Assembly (NCBI GenBank): GCA_963763135.1
Contig: CAVXNJ010000002.1
Location: forward strand, 248,001-312,000
Direction: 5' to 3'
DNA: 64,000 bases
Source of the DNA: JANMZO01 sp963763135
GTDB lineage: Bacteria; Actinomycetota; Acidimicrobiia; Acidimicrobiales; JANYDT01
In this document: positions 43,035-52,187 of the stretch, one piece after another
Position numbering within the stretch: the stretch's first letter is position 1
Layout of the letters: the number at the start of each line of letters is the position of its first letter
Translations under genes and position numbers: made by a program
Notes under the pieces: model-generated
What the model saw: only the letters and a program-made list of their open reading frames with translations
The model's database searches: none
Told to the model about the DNA's origin: nothing

Positions 43035-43910
43035 ATGACCAACCCGGCGAGCAAACCGACGGACCGGCAAGACCGGCAAGACGAAGAAGCGCTCCTCCCT
43101 ATAGGTATGTTTTCGCGGGCCTCCTTGCTCTCGGTGAAGATGCTGCGTGCCTACCATGAGCAGGGGATCCTGGTGCCGGCTTCGGTGGATCGTCGAACGG
43201 GATATCGCGCGTACACGGTCGACCAACTCGGCGATGCGGCGGTCCTCCGCAGATTGCGTTCCCTCGACCTTCCGCTTGAGCAGGCGCGCACGGTGCTGCA
43301 GCGTCGCGATCCGCTGTACACCGCCGATGTGCTCGCGGCTCATCAGCGCACCATGACAGACCGGTTGGCGCAGACCCAGCGGATCGTCAACGAATTGCAG
43401 TCCGATTTTGCGCCAGTCACCCACACTCCGGTGCACTCGCGTATCGAACCCGCTCGCCATACGTTGCGCATCGTCGGAAGCGTCGCGTCGGAAGACGTGG
43501 CGGCGTACTTGGATTGGGCGTATGGCCGCTTAGCCGCCGTGCTCGAGAGCGCCGGGGTGTTGCCCTCTGGTCCAGCGGGAGCGCTCTATCCGGCGGAGGT
43601 GGCCGATGACGATGTGGAGCAGGTTGTGGCGTTCCTGCCGTTGGCCTCACCGTTTGCCATACCGGCCTTAGAACGTGACTGCACCATCGGCGAGATTTCG
43701 ACTACCGAAGTCGCCGTGCTTGTCCACCCGAACGGATACGAAACGATTTCCGACACCTATCGGGCGCTCGGCGCGTGGGTCGCTCGCAACGCCACGCACA
43801 CGGGTCAACCGGTCCGGGAATGGTACGTGGTCGGACCCACCGAGACCGACGACCCAGCGAATTATCGCACCGAGATCGCCTGGCCGATCAGTGGGTTGCG
43901 GTTCGCGTAA
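43035..43910 (+). CDS. MerR-family regulator with GyrI-like effector domain
   Basis: 291 aa. N-terminal MerR helix-turn-helix (PIGMFSRASLLSVKMLRAYH, then RTGYRAYTVDQLGDAAVL) at about residues 22-75, a coiled coil (MTDRLAQTQRIVNELQ) and a C-terminal AraC-effector/GyrI-like domain (about 140-290, ending YVVGPTETDDPANYRTEI). This is the BmrR-type layout that senses hydrophobic compounds. The operator in its own promoter implies autoregulation. The first 20 residues are a charged leader. A VOC-fold gene follows 47 bp later and is probably co-regulated. Confidence 0.9.
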   Translation: MTNPASKPTDRQDRQDEEALLPIGMFSRASLLSVKMLRAYHEQGILVPASVDRRTGYRAYTVDQLGDAAVLRRLRSLDLPLEQARTVLQRRDPLYTADVLAAHQRTMTDRLAQTQRIVNELQSDFAPVTHTPVHSRIEPARHTLRIVGSVASEDVAAYLDWAYGRLAAVLESAGVLPSGPAGALYPAEVADDDVEQVVAFLPLASPFAIPALERDCTIGEISTTEVAVLVHPNGYETISDTYRALGAWVARNATHTGQPVREWYVVGPTETDDPANYRTEIAWPISGLRFA

Positions 43911-43957
43911 AACCATCTGCAATACCCACCCCAAGCCACAACACCAAAGGAGCCACG

Positions 43958-44308
43958 ATGTCACTGCGACTGACCACGGTCACGTTCGATTGCGACGACC
44001 CTCAACGGGTCGCGGCATTTTGGACGAGTGCTCTCGACCGTCGTGTAGACGAAGGGGCCAGCGAGTTCTTCGTGAGCCTGTCCGACCCCGATGGTGGACC
44101 GAAGATGTTCTTCATCAAAGTCCCCGAGCACAAGAGCGTGAAGAACCGCGTGCACGTTGATCTTCAGGCCGACAACCGCGAGATTGAGGTGCAGCGCTTG
44201 ATTGAACTCGGCGCCACGAAGGTGAACGACTATGCCGAGTTCGGAGTCACCTGGACCACGTTGCGAGATGTCGAACAAAACGAGTTCTGCGTTTCAGACG
44301 GACACTGA
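43958..44308 (+). CDS. VOC/glyoxalase-fold protein
   Basis: 116 aa from ATG 43958 with AAAGGAG at good spacing; the longer frame from 43775 lies inside the regulator gene. The pattern FDCDDPQRVAAFWTSALDRR and VHVDLQADNREIEVQRLIELG is typical of the Glyoxalase_6 group of small VOC proteins. Members are lyases, dioxygenases or drug-binding resistance proteins; given the BmrR-like regulator upstream, binding or inactivation of a small toxic molecule is possible (inference). Confidence 0.85.
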   Translation: MSLRLTTVTFDCDDPQRVAAFWTSALDRRVDEGASEFFVSLSDPDGGPKMFFIKVPEHKSVKNRVHVDLQADNREIEVQRLIELGATKVNDYAEFGVTWTTLRDVEQNEFCVSDGH

Positions 44309-44358
44309 ACCCACTACCTGTTGATCGCGAGCGGTTACCCACTCCCGGCACACCCTGG

Positions 44359-47094
44359 CTATGCGATGCGGGGATCGGGTGCCTCGGTGTCGATGCCGAA
44401 GCGGGCGATGGCCTTCGCGACATCGTCGGTGGTGACGACGCCTTCGCCTTCAAGGGCGTAGAGGGTGGTGACGACGATGTGGGCCGCATCGATCTCGAAG
44501 TGCCGGCGCAACGACGCTCGGGAGTCGCTGCGCCCGTAGCCATCGGTGCCGAGCACATGGAACCGGTCGCGCTCGCCCGGTACGAAACGGGCGATCTGCT
44601 CGGGAACGATCTTCATGAAGTCAGAAACCGCGATGACCGGGCCGCGGGCGTTGGCGTCGAGAACCTCGGTCACGTACGGAACCCGAGCGACATCGTTCGG
44701 ATGCAGCCGGTTGTGCCGTTCCGTCGCGAGGGCCTCTTCCCGAAGCGCCTTGTACGACGTAGCGCTCCACAGCGATGCCGAGATGCCGTAGTCGTCGGCG
44801 AGTATCTGCGCCGCCTCCTGCGCCGATCCGTAAGCCGTTCCGCTGAAGATGATCGTGGCCTTGGGTGCTCCTTCGCCGAGGTCGGGACCGTCGGAGAGAC
44901 AGTACAGACCGCGCACGATGTCTTCGGTCGTAACGCCCGCTGGCATGGCGGGCATGATGTAGTTCTCGTTGTACAGGGTGATGTAGTAAAAGACGTCTTC
45001 CTGCTTCGGCCCGAACATGCGCTCCATGCCGTCGGCCAGGATTGCGGCCAGTTCGTAGGCGAAGGCCGGGTCGTAGGTGGCGATGTTCGGGATCGTCGAT
45101 GCCAACACGAGCGAGTGCCCGTCTTGATGCTGGAGGCCTTCACCGTTGAGGGTGGTGCGGCCGGCGGTGGCGGCCATCATGAAGCCCTTGCCGCGCGAGT
45201 CGCCGAACGCCCAGACGAGGTCGCCGGTGCGCTGGAAGCCGAACATCGAATAGAAGATGTAGAACGGAACCATTGGCGTACCGAAGTTCGCGTAAGCGGT
45301 GCCCGCCGCGGTGAACGAGGCCATGGCCCCCGATTCGGTGATGCCCTCTTCGAGGATCTGACCGTTGACCGCTTCTCGATACGACAGCATGAGATCGGCG
45401 TCGACCGGCTCGTACTTCTGTCCGAACGGTGCGTAGATCTTCACTTCCTTGAACAGACCGTCCATGCCGAAGGTACGGGCCTCGTCGGGGATGATCGGCA
45501 CGATCTGCTGGCCGATCTTCTCGTCGCGCAACAGCGAGCGGATCATGCGGGCGAAGACCATCGTGGTCGACGCAGCAACCTTGCCCGACCCGTGGTTGAA
45601 CTCGCCGAACACCGAGCCGTCGGCCTTGGGCGTTTCTAGGACTTTCGTGCGGACGACGCGCTTTGGTATCGATCCGTCGAGCGCCCGACGGCGTTGCATC
45701 AGGTACTCGTATTCGGGTGAATCCTCGGCGAAGCGGATGTAGGGCGGATCGTCGTTTTCGAAAGCCGACTCGGGCAGCAGGTCGGAAACGTTGAGCCGCC
45801 CACGGACCCGCATGAGGCTTTCCTTGTCGAGCTTCTTGATCTGGTGCGTCGAGTTGCGGCCTTCGACGTCGGGTCCGAGCGTCCAACCCTTGATGGTCTT
45901 CGCGAGGATGACCGTCGGCTGCCCACGATGCTCGACGGCGGCTTTGTAGGCGGCGTAGAGCTTGCGGTAGTCGTGACCGCCGCGGGGAAGGTTGCGAAGG
46001 TCGTCGTCGGAGAGATGCTCCACCAGCTTGCGTAGGCGGGGGTCGGGACCGAAGAAGTGCTCGCGGATGTACGCACCGGACTCGACGGAGTACTTCTGGA
46101 ATTCACCGTCGACCGTCGTGTTCATCTTGTTGAGGAGCACGCCGTCTTTGTCTTTGGCGATGAGCTCGTCCCACTTGCCACCCCATACGACCTTGATTAC
46201 GTTCCAGCCGGCGCCCCGGAACACGGTCTCGAGTTCCTGCATGATCTTGCCGTTGCCGCGTACCGGACCGTCGAGTCGCTGCAGGTTGCAGTTCACTACG
46301 AAGATGAGGTTGTCGAGTTGCTCCCGGCCGGCCAAACTAAGCGCGCCTAGTGATTCCGGTTCGTCGGTTTCACCGTCGCCGAGGAACGCCCAGACCCGCG
46401 AGTTGCTCGTGTCGACGAGGCGGCGGTTCAACAGGTAGCGGCTGAAGCGGGCCTGGTAGATCGCGTTGATGGGGCCGAGGCCCATCGACACCGTGGGGAA
46501 TTCCCAGAAGTCGGGCATGAGGCGCGGGTGCGGATACGACGACAGACCGTGGCCGGAGACTTCCATGCGGAAGTTGTCGAGCTGCTCTTCGTTGAGCCGA
46601 CCTTCAAGAAACGCGCGGGCGTAGATACCCGGCGACGCGTGACCCTGGAAGTACACCTGATCGCCGTAGCCACCGTCGTCCTTGCCGCGGAAGAAGTGGT
46701 TGAAGCCGACTTCAACGAGCGATGCACTCGACGCAAACGTGGCCAGGTGACCGCCGATACCGTCAGATTTGTGGTTGGCTCGGACCACCATGGCCATGGC
46801 ATTCCAACGGATGACCGCACGGATACGGCGCTCCATGTCTTCGTCGCCCGGGAACCACGGTTCCTGGTCGGTCGGAATGGTGTTGATGTACGGCGTTGAC
46901 ACCATCGATGGCAGACCGACCTGCAGCTCCTTGGCGCGAGCCAGGAGCCGGGTCATCAGATGTTGAGCCCGGGTCTTGCCGTATTCGGCCACCACCGAAT
47001 CAAGCGAATCCAACCACTCCTGAGTCTCGGTGGGATCGGTATCGGGCAACTGGCGAGAAAAACCGTCAAAGATCACCTGACCATGCTTGCACAT
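44359..47094 (-). CDS. aceE: Pyruvate dehydrogenase E1 component, homodimeric type
   Basis: 911-aa thiamine-diphosphate enzyme decarboxylating pyruvate and acetylating the lipoyl group of E2. Motifs: NTIPTDQEPWFPGDEDMERR and GIGGHLATFASSASL near the N-terminus; the ThDP motif GDGETDEPESLGALSLAG and its NLIFVVNCNLQRLDGPVRGN end; FGQKYEPVDADLMLSYRE and GRTTLNGEGLQHQDGHS in the central domain; and LGTDGYGRSDSRASLRRHFE at the C-terminus. Length fits actinobacterial AceE. The exact start is uncertain: GTG 47076, six codons in, is also possible. It is convergent with the VOC gene and divergent from the DGPF/sigma operon. Confidence 0.96.
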   Translation of the reverse strand: MCKHGQVIFDGFSRQLPDTDPTETQEWLDSLDSVVAEYGKTRAQHLMTRLLARAKELQVGLPSMVSTPYINTIPTDQEPWFPGDEDMERRIRAVIRWNAMAMVVRANHKSDGIGGHLATFASSASLVEVGFNHFFRGKDDGGYGDQVYFQGHASPGIYARAFLEGRLNEEQLDNFRMEVSGHGLSSYPHPRLMPDFWEFPTVSMGLGPINAIYQARFSRYLLNRRLVDTSNSRVWAFLGDGETDEPESLGALSLAGREQLDNLIFVVNCNLQRLDGPVRGNGKIMQELETVFRGAGWNVIKVVWGGKWDELIAKDKDGVLLNKMNTTVDGEFQKYSVESGAYIREHFFGPDPRLRKLVEHLSDDDLRNLPRGGHDYRKLYAAYKAAVEHRGQPTVILAKTIKGWTLGPDVEGRNSTHQIKKLDKESLMRVRGRLNVSDLLPESAFENDDPPYIRFAEDSPEYEYLMQRRRALDGSIPKRVVRTKVLETPKADGSVFGEFNHGSGKVAASTTMVFARMIRSLLRDEKIGQQIVPIIPDEARTFGMDGLFKEVKIYAPFGQKYEPVDADLMLSYREAVNGQILEEGITESGAMASFTAAGTAYANFGTPMVPFYIFYSMFGFQRTGDLVWAFGDSRGKGFMMAATAGRTTLNGEGLQHQDGHSLVLASTIPNIATYDPAFAYELAAILADGMERMFGPKQEDVFYYITLYNENYIMPAMPAGVTTEDIVRGLYCLSDGPDLGEGAPKATIIFSGTAYGSAQEAAQILADDYGISASLWSATSYKALREEALATERHNRLHPNDVARVPYVTEVLDANARGPVIAVSDFMKIVPEQIARFVPGERDRFHVLGTDGYGRSDSRASLRRHFEIDAAHIVVTTLYALEGEGVVTTDDVAKAIARFGIDTEAPDPRIA

Positions 47095-47290
47095 CGATTG
47101 GCGCTTCGTAAGCCCTTCGCGATATACGCCTCAGTTGTTGCAAATCTGCGACGAAGCCCGCTCGCGTCGATCGTCGACAACGACCGCGTTTGGCCTGGCG
47201 ATGACGGGATCGTCATGTTGGCCGGGCGACCGGTGTCGTCATCTCGAGAACCAAACGCGATACAAAAGTTTCGAAAAAGTTTGTGGTGGC

Positions 47291-47319
47291 TGTCGAAAAT
47301 CCAGACTCCCGTTCGGCGA
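47291..47319 (+). promoter_or_regulatory. Possible ECF42-type promoter
   Basis: TGTCGA at 47291-47296 and CGA at 47317-47319, upstream of the DGPF/sigma operon. TGTCGA is, as I recall, the -35 element described for ECF42 sigma factors. The spacing to CGA is 20 bp, longer than ideal, so only the -35 part is well supported. Confidence 0.4.
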
Positions 47320-47379
47320 ATGACGTAACAGCGCACCAAAGCGGTGCCCCACCCCAGCCTCACCACAAAGGAAGACATC

Positions 47380-47736
47380 ATGCGATTCATGGTCATGCAC
47401 TATTCGACGCCGGAAAACGAAGCCGGGATCCCACCTACACCGGAGCAGATGGCCGCGATCGGCGCGCTGATGCAGGAGACGGCGATGACCGGGGTCCTGC
47501 TCGGGGGTGAAGGGGTCCACCCGAGTTCGATGGGTGCCCGGATCGATTTCACCGATGGAAACGCGCGGGTGCTCGACGGCCCTTTCGCCGAGGCCAAGGA
47601 GGTCATCGCCGGTTTCGCGATCCTTGATGTCCGGTCCCGCGACGAGGCCATCGAACTCGCTATGAAGTTCGCCGCCGTTACCGGTACTCCGCGGATCGAC
47701 GTTCGCCAGATCGTGGAGTTTTCGGACCTTCCATGA
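47380..47736 (+). CDS. DGPF/YCII-domain protein, partner of an ECF42 sigma factor
   Basis: 118 aa from ATG 47380 with AAAGGAAG upstream. It carries the diagnostic VLDGPFAEAKEVIAGF (the DGPF motif) of the YCII-related family, with MRFMVMHYSTPENEAG at the start. The family fold is a ferredoxin-like dimer of unknown activity; DGPF proteins are regularly encoded next to ECF42 sigma factors. The stop overlaps the sigma gene start by 4 bp. Confidence 0.93.
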   Translation: MRFMVMHYSTPENEAGIPPTPEQMAAIGALMQETAMTGVLLGGEGVHPSSMGARIDFTDGNARVLDGPFAEAKEVIAGFAILDVRSRDEAIELAMKFAAVTGTPRIDVRQIVEFSDLP

Positions 47737-49106
47737 CGCCGGCATCCGAGCGCCACGCCGGATCGGGGTACACCGGGTCTGGGCAAACCGGATCCGATCC
47801 GGGCGATCCAATGGCGAGCAACAGAGCCCGCCAGACACTCGACGCGGTGTGGCGTCTCGAAGCACCGAAGATCACCGCCAGGATTGTCCGCCTGGTGGGT
47901 GATCTCGGTACGGCCGAAGAACTCACGCAGGACACATTTCTCACCGCGCTCCAACGTTGGGAGCATCACGGAGTGCCTGACAAACCGGGGGCGTGGCTGG
48001 CCACCACGGCCCGGTTTCTCGCCATCGATCTGCTGCGTCGGCGCGACGTGCAGCGAACCAAGTATCAGGCTGTCGCCTCGGCAACCGCAACGACGCAGAT
48101 GATGGACGAACCGTTCGGAGATCTTGACGATCCACTGATTGATGAAACCGGTTTGGGCGACGACCTGCTCGGTCTGATCTTCATGGCGTGTCATCCGATT
48201 CTGTCGCCCGATCAGCGATCGGCACTCACGCTCAAATACCTGTGCGGGTTGAACAACGCGGAGATTGCGCGGGCGTTTCTCACTTCGGAGGCGACCGTGG
48301 CCCAGCGCATCGCTCGGGCGAAGCGTTCGCTTTCCGCGGCAAACGTCCGCTTTGAGCTTCCCGAAGCGATGGAACGCAAGACTCGTGGCGCATCCGTTCT
48401 GGAAGTGGTCTACCTCGTGTTCAACGAGGGGTACACGGCCACAAGTGGCGACGATTGGCTTCGAGCCGACCTCTGCCACGAAGCCATGAGGCTGGGGCGC
48501 ATGCTGGTCGCGATCCTTGGCGATCACTCAGAAGCGATCGGGCTTTTGGCGCTCATGGAGTTTCAAGCGTCTCGGCTGCACGCCAGGGTCACGGCCACCG
48601 GCGAGCCGATCCTATTGCTGGATCAGGACCGGGCGAAGTGGGATCGTCTGTTCATCAGACGCGGGTTCGACGGCCTTGACCGCATTCAGTTACTTGGAGG
48701 GACCGCCGGACCGTACGCGCTGCAGGCGGCAATCGCGGCATGCCATGCCCGGGCACTCAGGCCCGAAGACACCGACTGGCCGAGAATCGTCGCCCTGTAC
48801 GACGCGCTCTCCCAGATCACGCCTTCTCCGGTCATCGAATTGAACCGGGCCGTCGCGGTCGGCATGGCATTCGGACCGGTCGAAGGGCTTAGTGTCATCG
48901 CCCCGTTACAGGTTCATCCGTCTACGAAAGACCACCATCTCGTAGCTGCGGTCGTCGCTGACCTTCTGTGCAAGAACGGTCAACACGAAGAGGCTCGTAC
49001 CGAGTTTCTGCGGGCGGCGACACTGACCCGCAATACACGTGAGCAATCGGTCATGGTCGAGCGGGCCACGTCGTGCGCGACCCACACCGAAACGGGTCAG
49101 CGGTGA
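47733..49106 (+). CDS. ECF42-type sigma factor with C-terminal extension
   Basis: 457 aa. After a Gly/Ser-rich 35-residue start, region 2 (LEAPKITARIVRLVGDLGTAEELTQDTF, split here as LVGDLGTAEELTQDTFL and WLATTARFLAIDLLRRR) and region 4 (ALTLKYLCGLNNAEIARAFL, ATVAQRIARAKRSL) are followed by a long helical extension of about 250 residues with VYLVFNEGYTATSGD and AAIAACHARALRPEDTDW. This layout and the DGPF partner identify group ECF42, in which the extension replaces an anti-sigma factor in control. ATG may also be used at 47811 (MASNRAR). The ATGA overlap with the DGPF gene means coupled translation. Confidence 0.92.
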   Translation: MTPASERHAGSGYTGSGQTGSDPGDPMASNRARQTLDAVWRLEAPKITARIVRLVGDLGTAEELTQDTFLTALQRWEHHGVPDKPGAWLATTARFLAIDLLRRRDVQRTKYQAVASATATTQMMDEPFGDLDDPLIDETGLGDDLLGLIFMACHPILSPDQRSALTLKYLCGLNNAEIARAFLTSEATVAQRIARAKRSLSAANVRFELPEAMERKTRGASVLEVVYLVFNEGYTATSGDDWLRADLCHEAMRLGRMLVAILGDHSEAIGLLALMEFQASRLHARVTATGEPILLLDQDRAKWDRLFIRRGFDGLDRIQLLGGTAGPYALQAAIAACHARALRPEDTDWPRIVALYDALSQITPSPVIELNRAVAVGMAFGPVEGLSVIAPLQVHPSTKDHHLVAAVVADLLCKNGQHEEARTEFLRAATLTRNTREQSVMVERATSCATHTETGQR

Positions 49107-49123
49107 CGTAGGACGAGCGTCGG

Positions 49124-49576
49124 CTAGTCCGAGAGTCCCCAACGTTCGGCGACCGCGTCGTAGACGCGCTGATCGTGGGAGAACTCGATGACGTTGCCGT
49201 CGGGGTCGACCAGTGCGCAGATGTAGCCGACCGGCTCGGGAAGTTGCATCGGTTCCGACCGAAGACACCCTGCGTCGCGACCGCGGGCGGCCACTTCGTC
49301 GACGCCGTCGCGTGTCGGTAGTTCGATACCGATATGCGCGAACGGCGACAGCGTGGGTCGGATCTTGTCGCCGTCCGCCTTCGGGCTCACCAAGACGAGA
49401 ACGAACGGCTTGTCGGTCGCTTCGGGCGCGGCCAACCAACAGCTTTCGGATATGGCGTCTTCTCGCCGACTCAACAGCCGAAGCGGGGTGAATGCTTCGT
49501 ACCAGTCAATAGAGCTCTGAATGTTCGCCGCAGGTAGAGCGACGTGGGTCCAGCGAGGAATCAGTGGTCCACTCAC
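49124..49576 (-). CDS. VOC/glyoxalase-fold protein
   Basis: 150 aa from GTG 49576; the open frame goes back to 49777 but that part is Arg/Ser-rich and overlaps the binding-protein gene. The sequence has WTHVALPAANIQSSIDWYEA, FAHIGIELPTRDGVDEVAA and YICALVDPDGNVIEFSHDQ, the paired beta-alpha-beta-beta-beta modules of the VOC fold with His and Glu metal ligands. The specific reaction is unknown. It is convergent with the sigma gene (17 bp) and follows the broken binding-protein gene. Confidence 0.85.
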   Translation of the reverse strand: MSGPLIPRWTHVALPAANIQSSIDWYEAFTPLRLLSRREDAISESCWLAAPEATDKPFVLVLVSPKADGDKIRPTLSPFAHIGIELPTRDGVDEVAARGRDAGCLRSEPMQLPEPVGYICALVDPDGNVIEFSHDQRVYDAVAERWGLSD

Positions 49577-49628
49577 ATTTCGCACGTTACCGCGGACGCG
49601 ATTCTTGTGCCCTGCCTTGCATCTCGGG

Positions 49629-50604
49629 CTACTGCGCTGATGTGTAGCGGTCGATCGCGGGTGGACTCGGCGCGGTCGCTCCGGTGGTGCCGATGGTCTC
49701 GCGAAAGGCGCGCTCCCATGTCCCGTCGTCGAAGAGCTCCTGAAGCGTGTCGTTGATGAACCCTCGGAGTTCGTCATCGCCCTTCGGCACGCCGATACCG
49801 TACGGCTCGGTATGGAACGGGTTGCCGGTGAGCGAGAATTCGGTGGCTGCCCTGCGACAGCCCGAGAAGAATCACGTCGTCGGTCGACATCGCGATCACT
49901 TCACCCTTCTTCAGGGATTCGAAGCACTCGCTGTATTTGTCTTTCGTCACCGACGTGTCGACTTTGGGCGCGGCCACCCGAAGATTGTTGAGCGATGTCG
50001 AGCCGGTTACGGAACAGACCTTCTTCCCGTTGACGTCGCCCACGCCTCGGATGCGACCCGAGCTGATCTCGGCGTTGCGGGTCAGAATGTCCTGTCCGGC
50101 GATGTAGTACGGACCGGCGAAATCGACCAGCTCCTTACGGGCCGCGTTGATCGTGTACGTCGAGACCACCAGATCGACGGTGTGGTTCTGTAGGAACTTC
50201 TCCCGGTTCTTCGAGATCGCCTCGATGAACTGTATGTGTTTGAGCGGATCTTCGGCTTCCGGATATATCCGGTTGACGATCGCCTTCGCGATCTCGATGT
50301 CGAACCCGCTGAGTTTCCCGGTCGCTGCGTCTTTCAGGCCGAACAGGGGAACGTCGAACTTCACGCCAACGCGGATCGTGCCCCGCTCGCGCATCTCGTT
50401 CAGCAGTGATTCCGACTTGGTGGCCGGCACAACCGGTGCCAACAGCTTCGTGTCATCCGGCGAATCGGACGAGGTACACGATGTGCACACTGCTGCGAAC
50501 AACGACGCTGCGAGGATACGCGTGGCGAAGCGGACCGTGGTGCCAAACCGGGCTCCTCGCGGCTTTTGCCACGGGATTTGTCGCTCGTGCTCGTTCACCG
50601 ACAT
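49629..50604 (-). pseudogene. Amino-acid ABC transporter binding protein, frameshifted near the C-terminus
   Basis: A solute-binding protein (SBP_bac_3 family) closely related to the one at 55378-56319. The first frame reads ERGTIRVGVKFDVPLFGLKD, FIEAISKNREKFLQNHTVDL, YYIAGQDILTRNAEI and MSTDDVILLGLSQG, then leaves the family pattern. Near 49850-49866 the plausible protein passes to the +1 frame, AATEFSLTGNPFHTEPYGIG and so on to a TAG at 49629-49631 (end RYTSAQ). One extra base, or two missing ones, explain this. The start may be the leaderless ATG 50604, 7 nt after TAGTGT; it lies in the palindrome ACACTAGTGT (50612-50621). A lipobox-like VCTSC follows the signal peptide. Error and real decay cannot be separated here. 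Confidence 0.75.
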
Positions 50605-50744
50605 CATGCCCACACTAGTGTCGCAATGCTCGGTGGCCCCGTCGCCCGGACCGGATTCAATTGTCAAGGAACAGACCTCGGCCACGTTTCAATTCCGTAT
50701 CGGCTTGACCAGATCGGACTGCATGACACGAGTGAAGCGGACGG

Positions 50745-52058
50745 CTACCTCGGGTAGGCGATCGCCACAAGTTGGCCGGTGTGTCGATCGGTTATGTGAA
50801 TGGTGCGGTCGGGCTGCGGTGTCGCCTTCAGGTCGTTGACATGGATGTGCCGATGGTGCGGTCGGCAGAGCAATCCGAGGACCTCAACATCGGTGAAGCC
50901 CTGATCCTTCAACCATTCGTTGTAATGATGAATATCGCACCGTGTCGCCGGCGTGGTGCACCCCGGGTAGATGCAGTGCCTGTCGCGAGCGATGACGGCC
51001 AAGCGTTGCAGCGGTGTCGGGTCTTTCCTGGCTCGCCCGAGCTTGAGCACCTCACCAGTCATACTCGTGAAGGCGTAGTAAAGCTCGGATTTCGCCTGGT
51101 CGAACAGCGACGATGTGACCGGAATCGGCCCGTGACCATTGAGCTCCGCTTGCCATTTCTCGACGTTGAACACAATCACCACGCTCGGATTCGCTGCCCG
51201 TGAGCGCAATCTCTTTCTGTATGCGCGCGTAGTTCGGGTCTTCGCGGATGAACTTGCCGGGTTGCTCTTCACCGTCGACACGGTGGTGTTCGCCGGCCGA
51301 ACCATGGCAGCCGACGCTTTCGGATCCATTTCGACTCGCTCGAACCGAGGTATCGATGCGAGGCTGAGGAGCGCATCGCACATGCGCTGTTCGTGGGTGT
51401 CGCCTCCGTGCTCGCCGAGTCTCCGGGCCCGTTCGGGATGCTCGTCTCGCCACTTCGCATCCATGATCGCTTCGAGCATGGCCTTGAACGTCATGCCCTC
51501 AACCGGTGGGAGGATCCCGGTGATCCCGATCATTCCGTCTGGCCGGGTGCTGATTCGCAGGCTGCGCTGGTCGTGCTGGCGCTTCGCGAGTTGTTCGCCA
51601 CTTTCGTCGGCGATTCGGAAGTTCGCGACAGTGTCGCGAAATGCCTCGGGCGACTGGCTGCGTGCGTCGTTCAACAGTTCAGCCGCTCCCAGCTTGGTGA
51701 CAACGGGGGTGAGCGCGAGGGCGTGTTCAAATGAAATCTCTCCGGCCTCCAGCAGATCGAGGCAACCAGGTATCGCGTTACAAACCTTGGCGACCTTGCA
51801 CCGCTTGCTCGCTTCGGCGTTGGAAACGTTGCACGCAAGGGAAATGTTGGCGATCGCATCGCGCGAGTCGCACATCGTGGACAACACCGCCGCGATCGCC
51901 GCGTCGGTCTCTCGTCGGATTCGCTCGAGTTCGGCAAGACCCTCGTATTTGGTGCGGACGAACCACTTCTCGGAATCGAGCACGGGCACGTGTAGGTTCG
52001 ACCACTCAGTAAAATCGGAACAGCGGGAAGTGTGGTTCATGAGTTCGGTATCGATCAT
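50745..52058 (-). CDS. DUF222/HNH endonuclease domain protein
   Basis: About 437 aa from ATG 52058; the frame is open to 52130 and the start is uncertain. N-terminal DUF222 domain (LERIRRETDAAIAAVLSTM, then CLDLLEAGEISFEHALALTP), a basic linker (TRTTRAYRKRLRSRA) and a C-terminal HNH domain: RDRHCIYPGCTTPATRCDIHH, then LLCRPHHRHIH (Cys pairs plus the catalytic His region). Such proteins are multicopy in actinobacteria (the 13E12-type family) and their role is not settled. Codon use seems more AT-tolerant than in the neighbours. It interrupts the two transporter-related segments, and its promoter has two ACATATGT palindromes. Confidence 0.87.
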   Translation of the reverse strand: MIDTELMNHTSRCSDFTEWSNLHVPVLDSEKWFVRTKYEGLAELERIRRETDAAIAAVLSTMCDSRDAIANISLACNVSNAEASKRCKVAKVCNAIPGCLDLLEAGEISFEHALALTPVVTKLGAAELLNDARSQSPEAFRDTVANFRIADESGEQLAKRQHDQRSLRISTRPDGMIGITGILPPVEGMTFKAMLEAIMDAKWRDEHPERARRLGEHGGDTHEQRMCDALLSLASIPRFERVEMDPKASAAMVRPANTTVSTVKSNPASSSAKTRTTRAYRKRLRSRAANPSVVIVFNVEKWQAELNGHGPIPVTSSLFDQAKSELYYAFTSMTGEVLKLGRARKDPTPLQRLAVIARDRHCIYPGCTTPATRCDIHHYNEWLKDQGFTDVEVLGLLCRPHHRHIHVNDLKATPQPDRTIHITDRHTGQLVAIAYPR

Positions 52059-52066
52059 GTTCACGT

Positions 52067-52108
52067 ACATATGTTTGCATAGATCGAGCCAATTGTCAAA
52101 ACATATGT
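52067..52108 (-). promoter_or_regulatory. Promoter with paired ACATATGT palindromes for the HNH gene
   Basis: A perfect -35 TTGACA (minus strand, 52099-52094) is bracketed by ACATATGT at 52101-52108 and 52067-52074. The second copy covers the expected -10 position. Two equal palindromes 34 bp apart suggest an operator pair. Confidence 0.5.
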
Positions 52109-52187
52109 TCGCTATTGGGACTATTCCCATATGAGTTACCGGAGTTGTTTTCCGTCGAGCCCTCTTGAGGGCAGCGCGGCCATGCGT

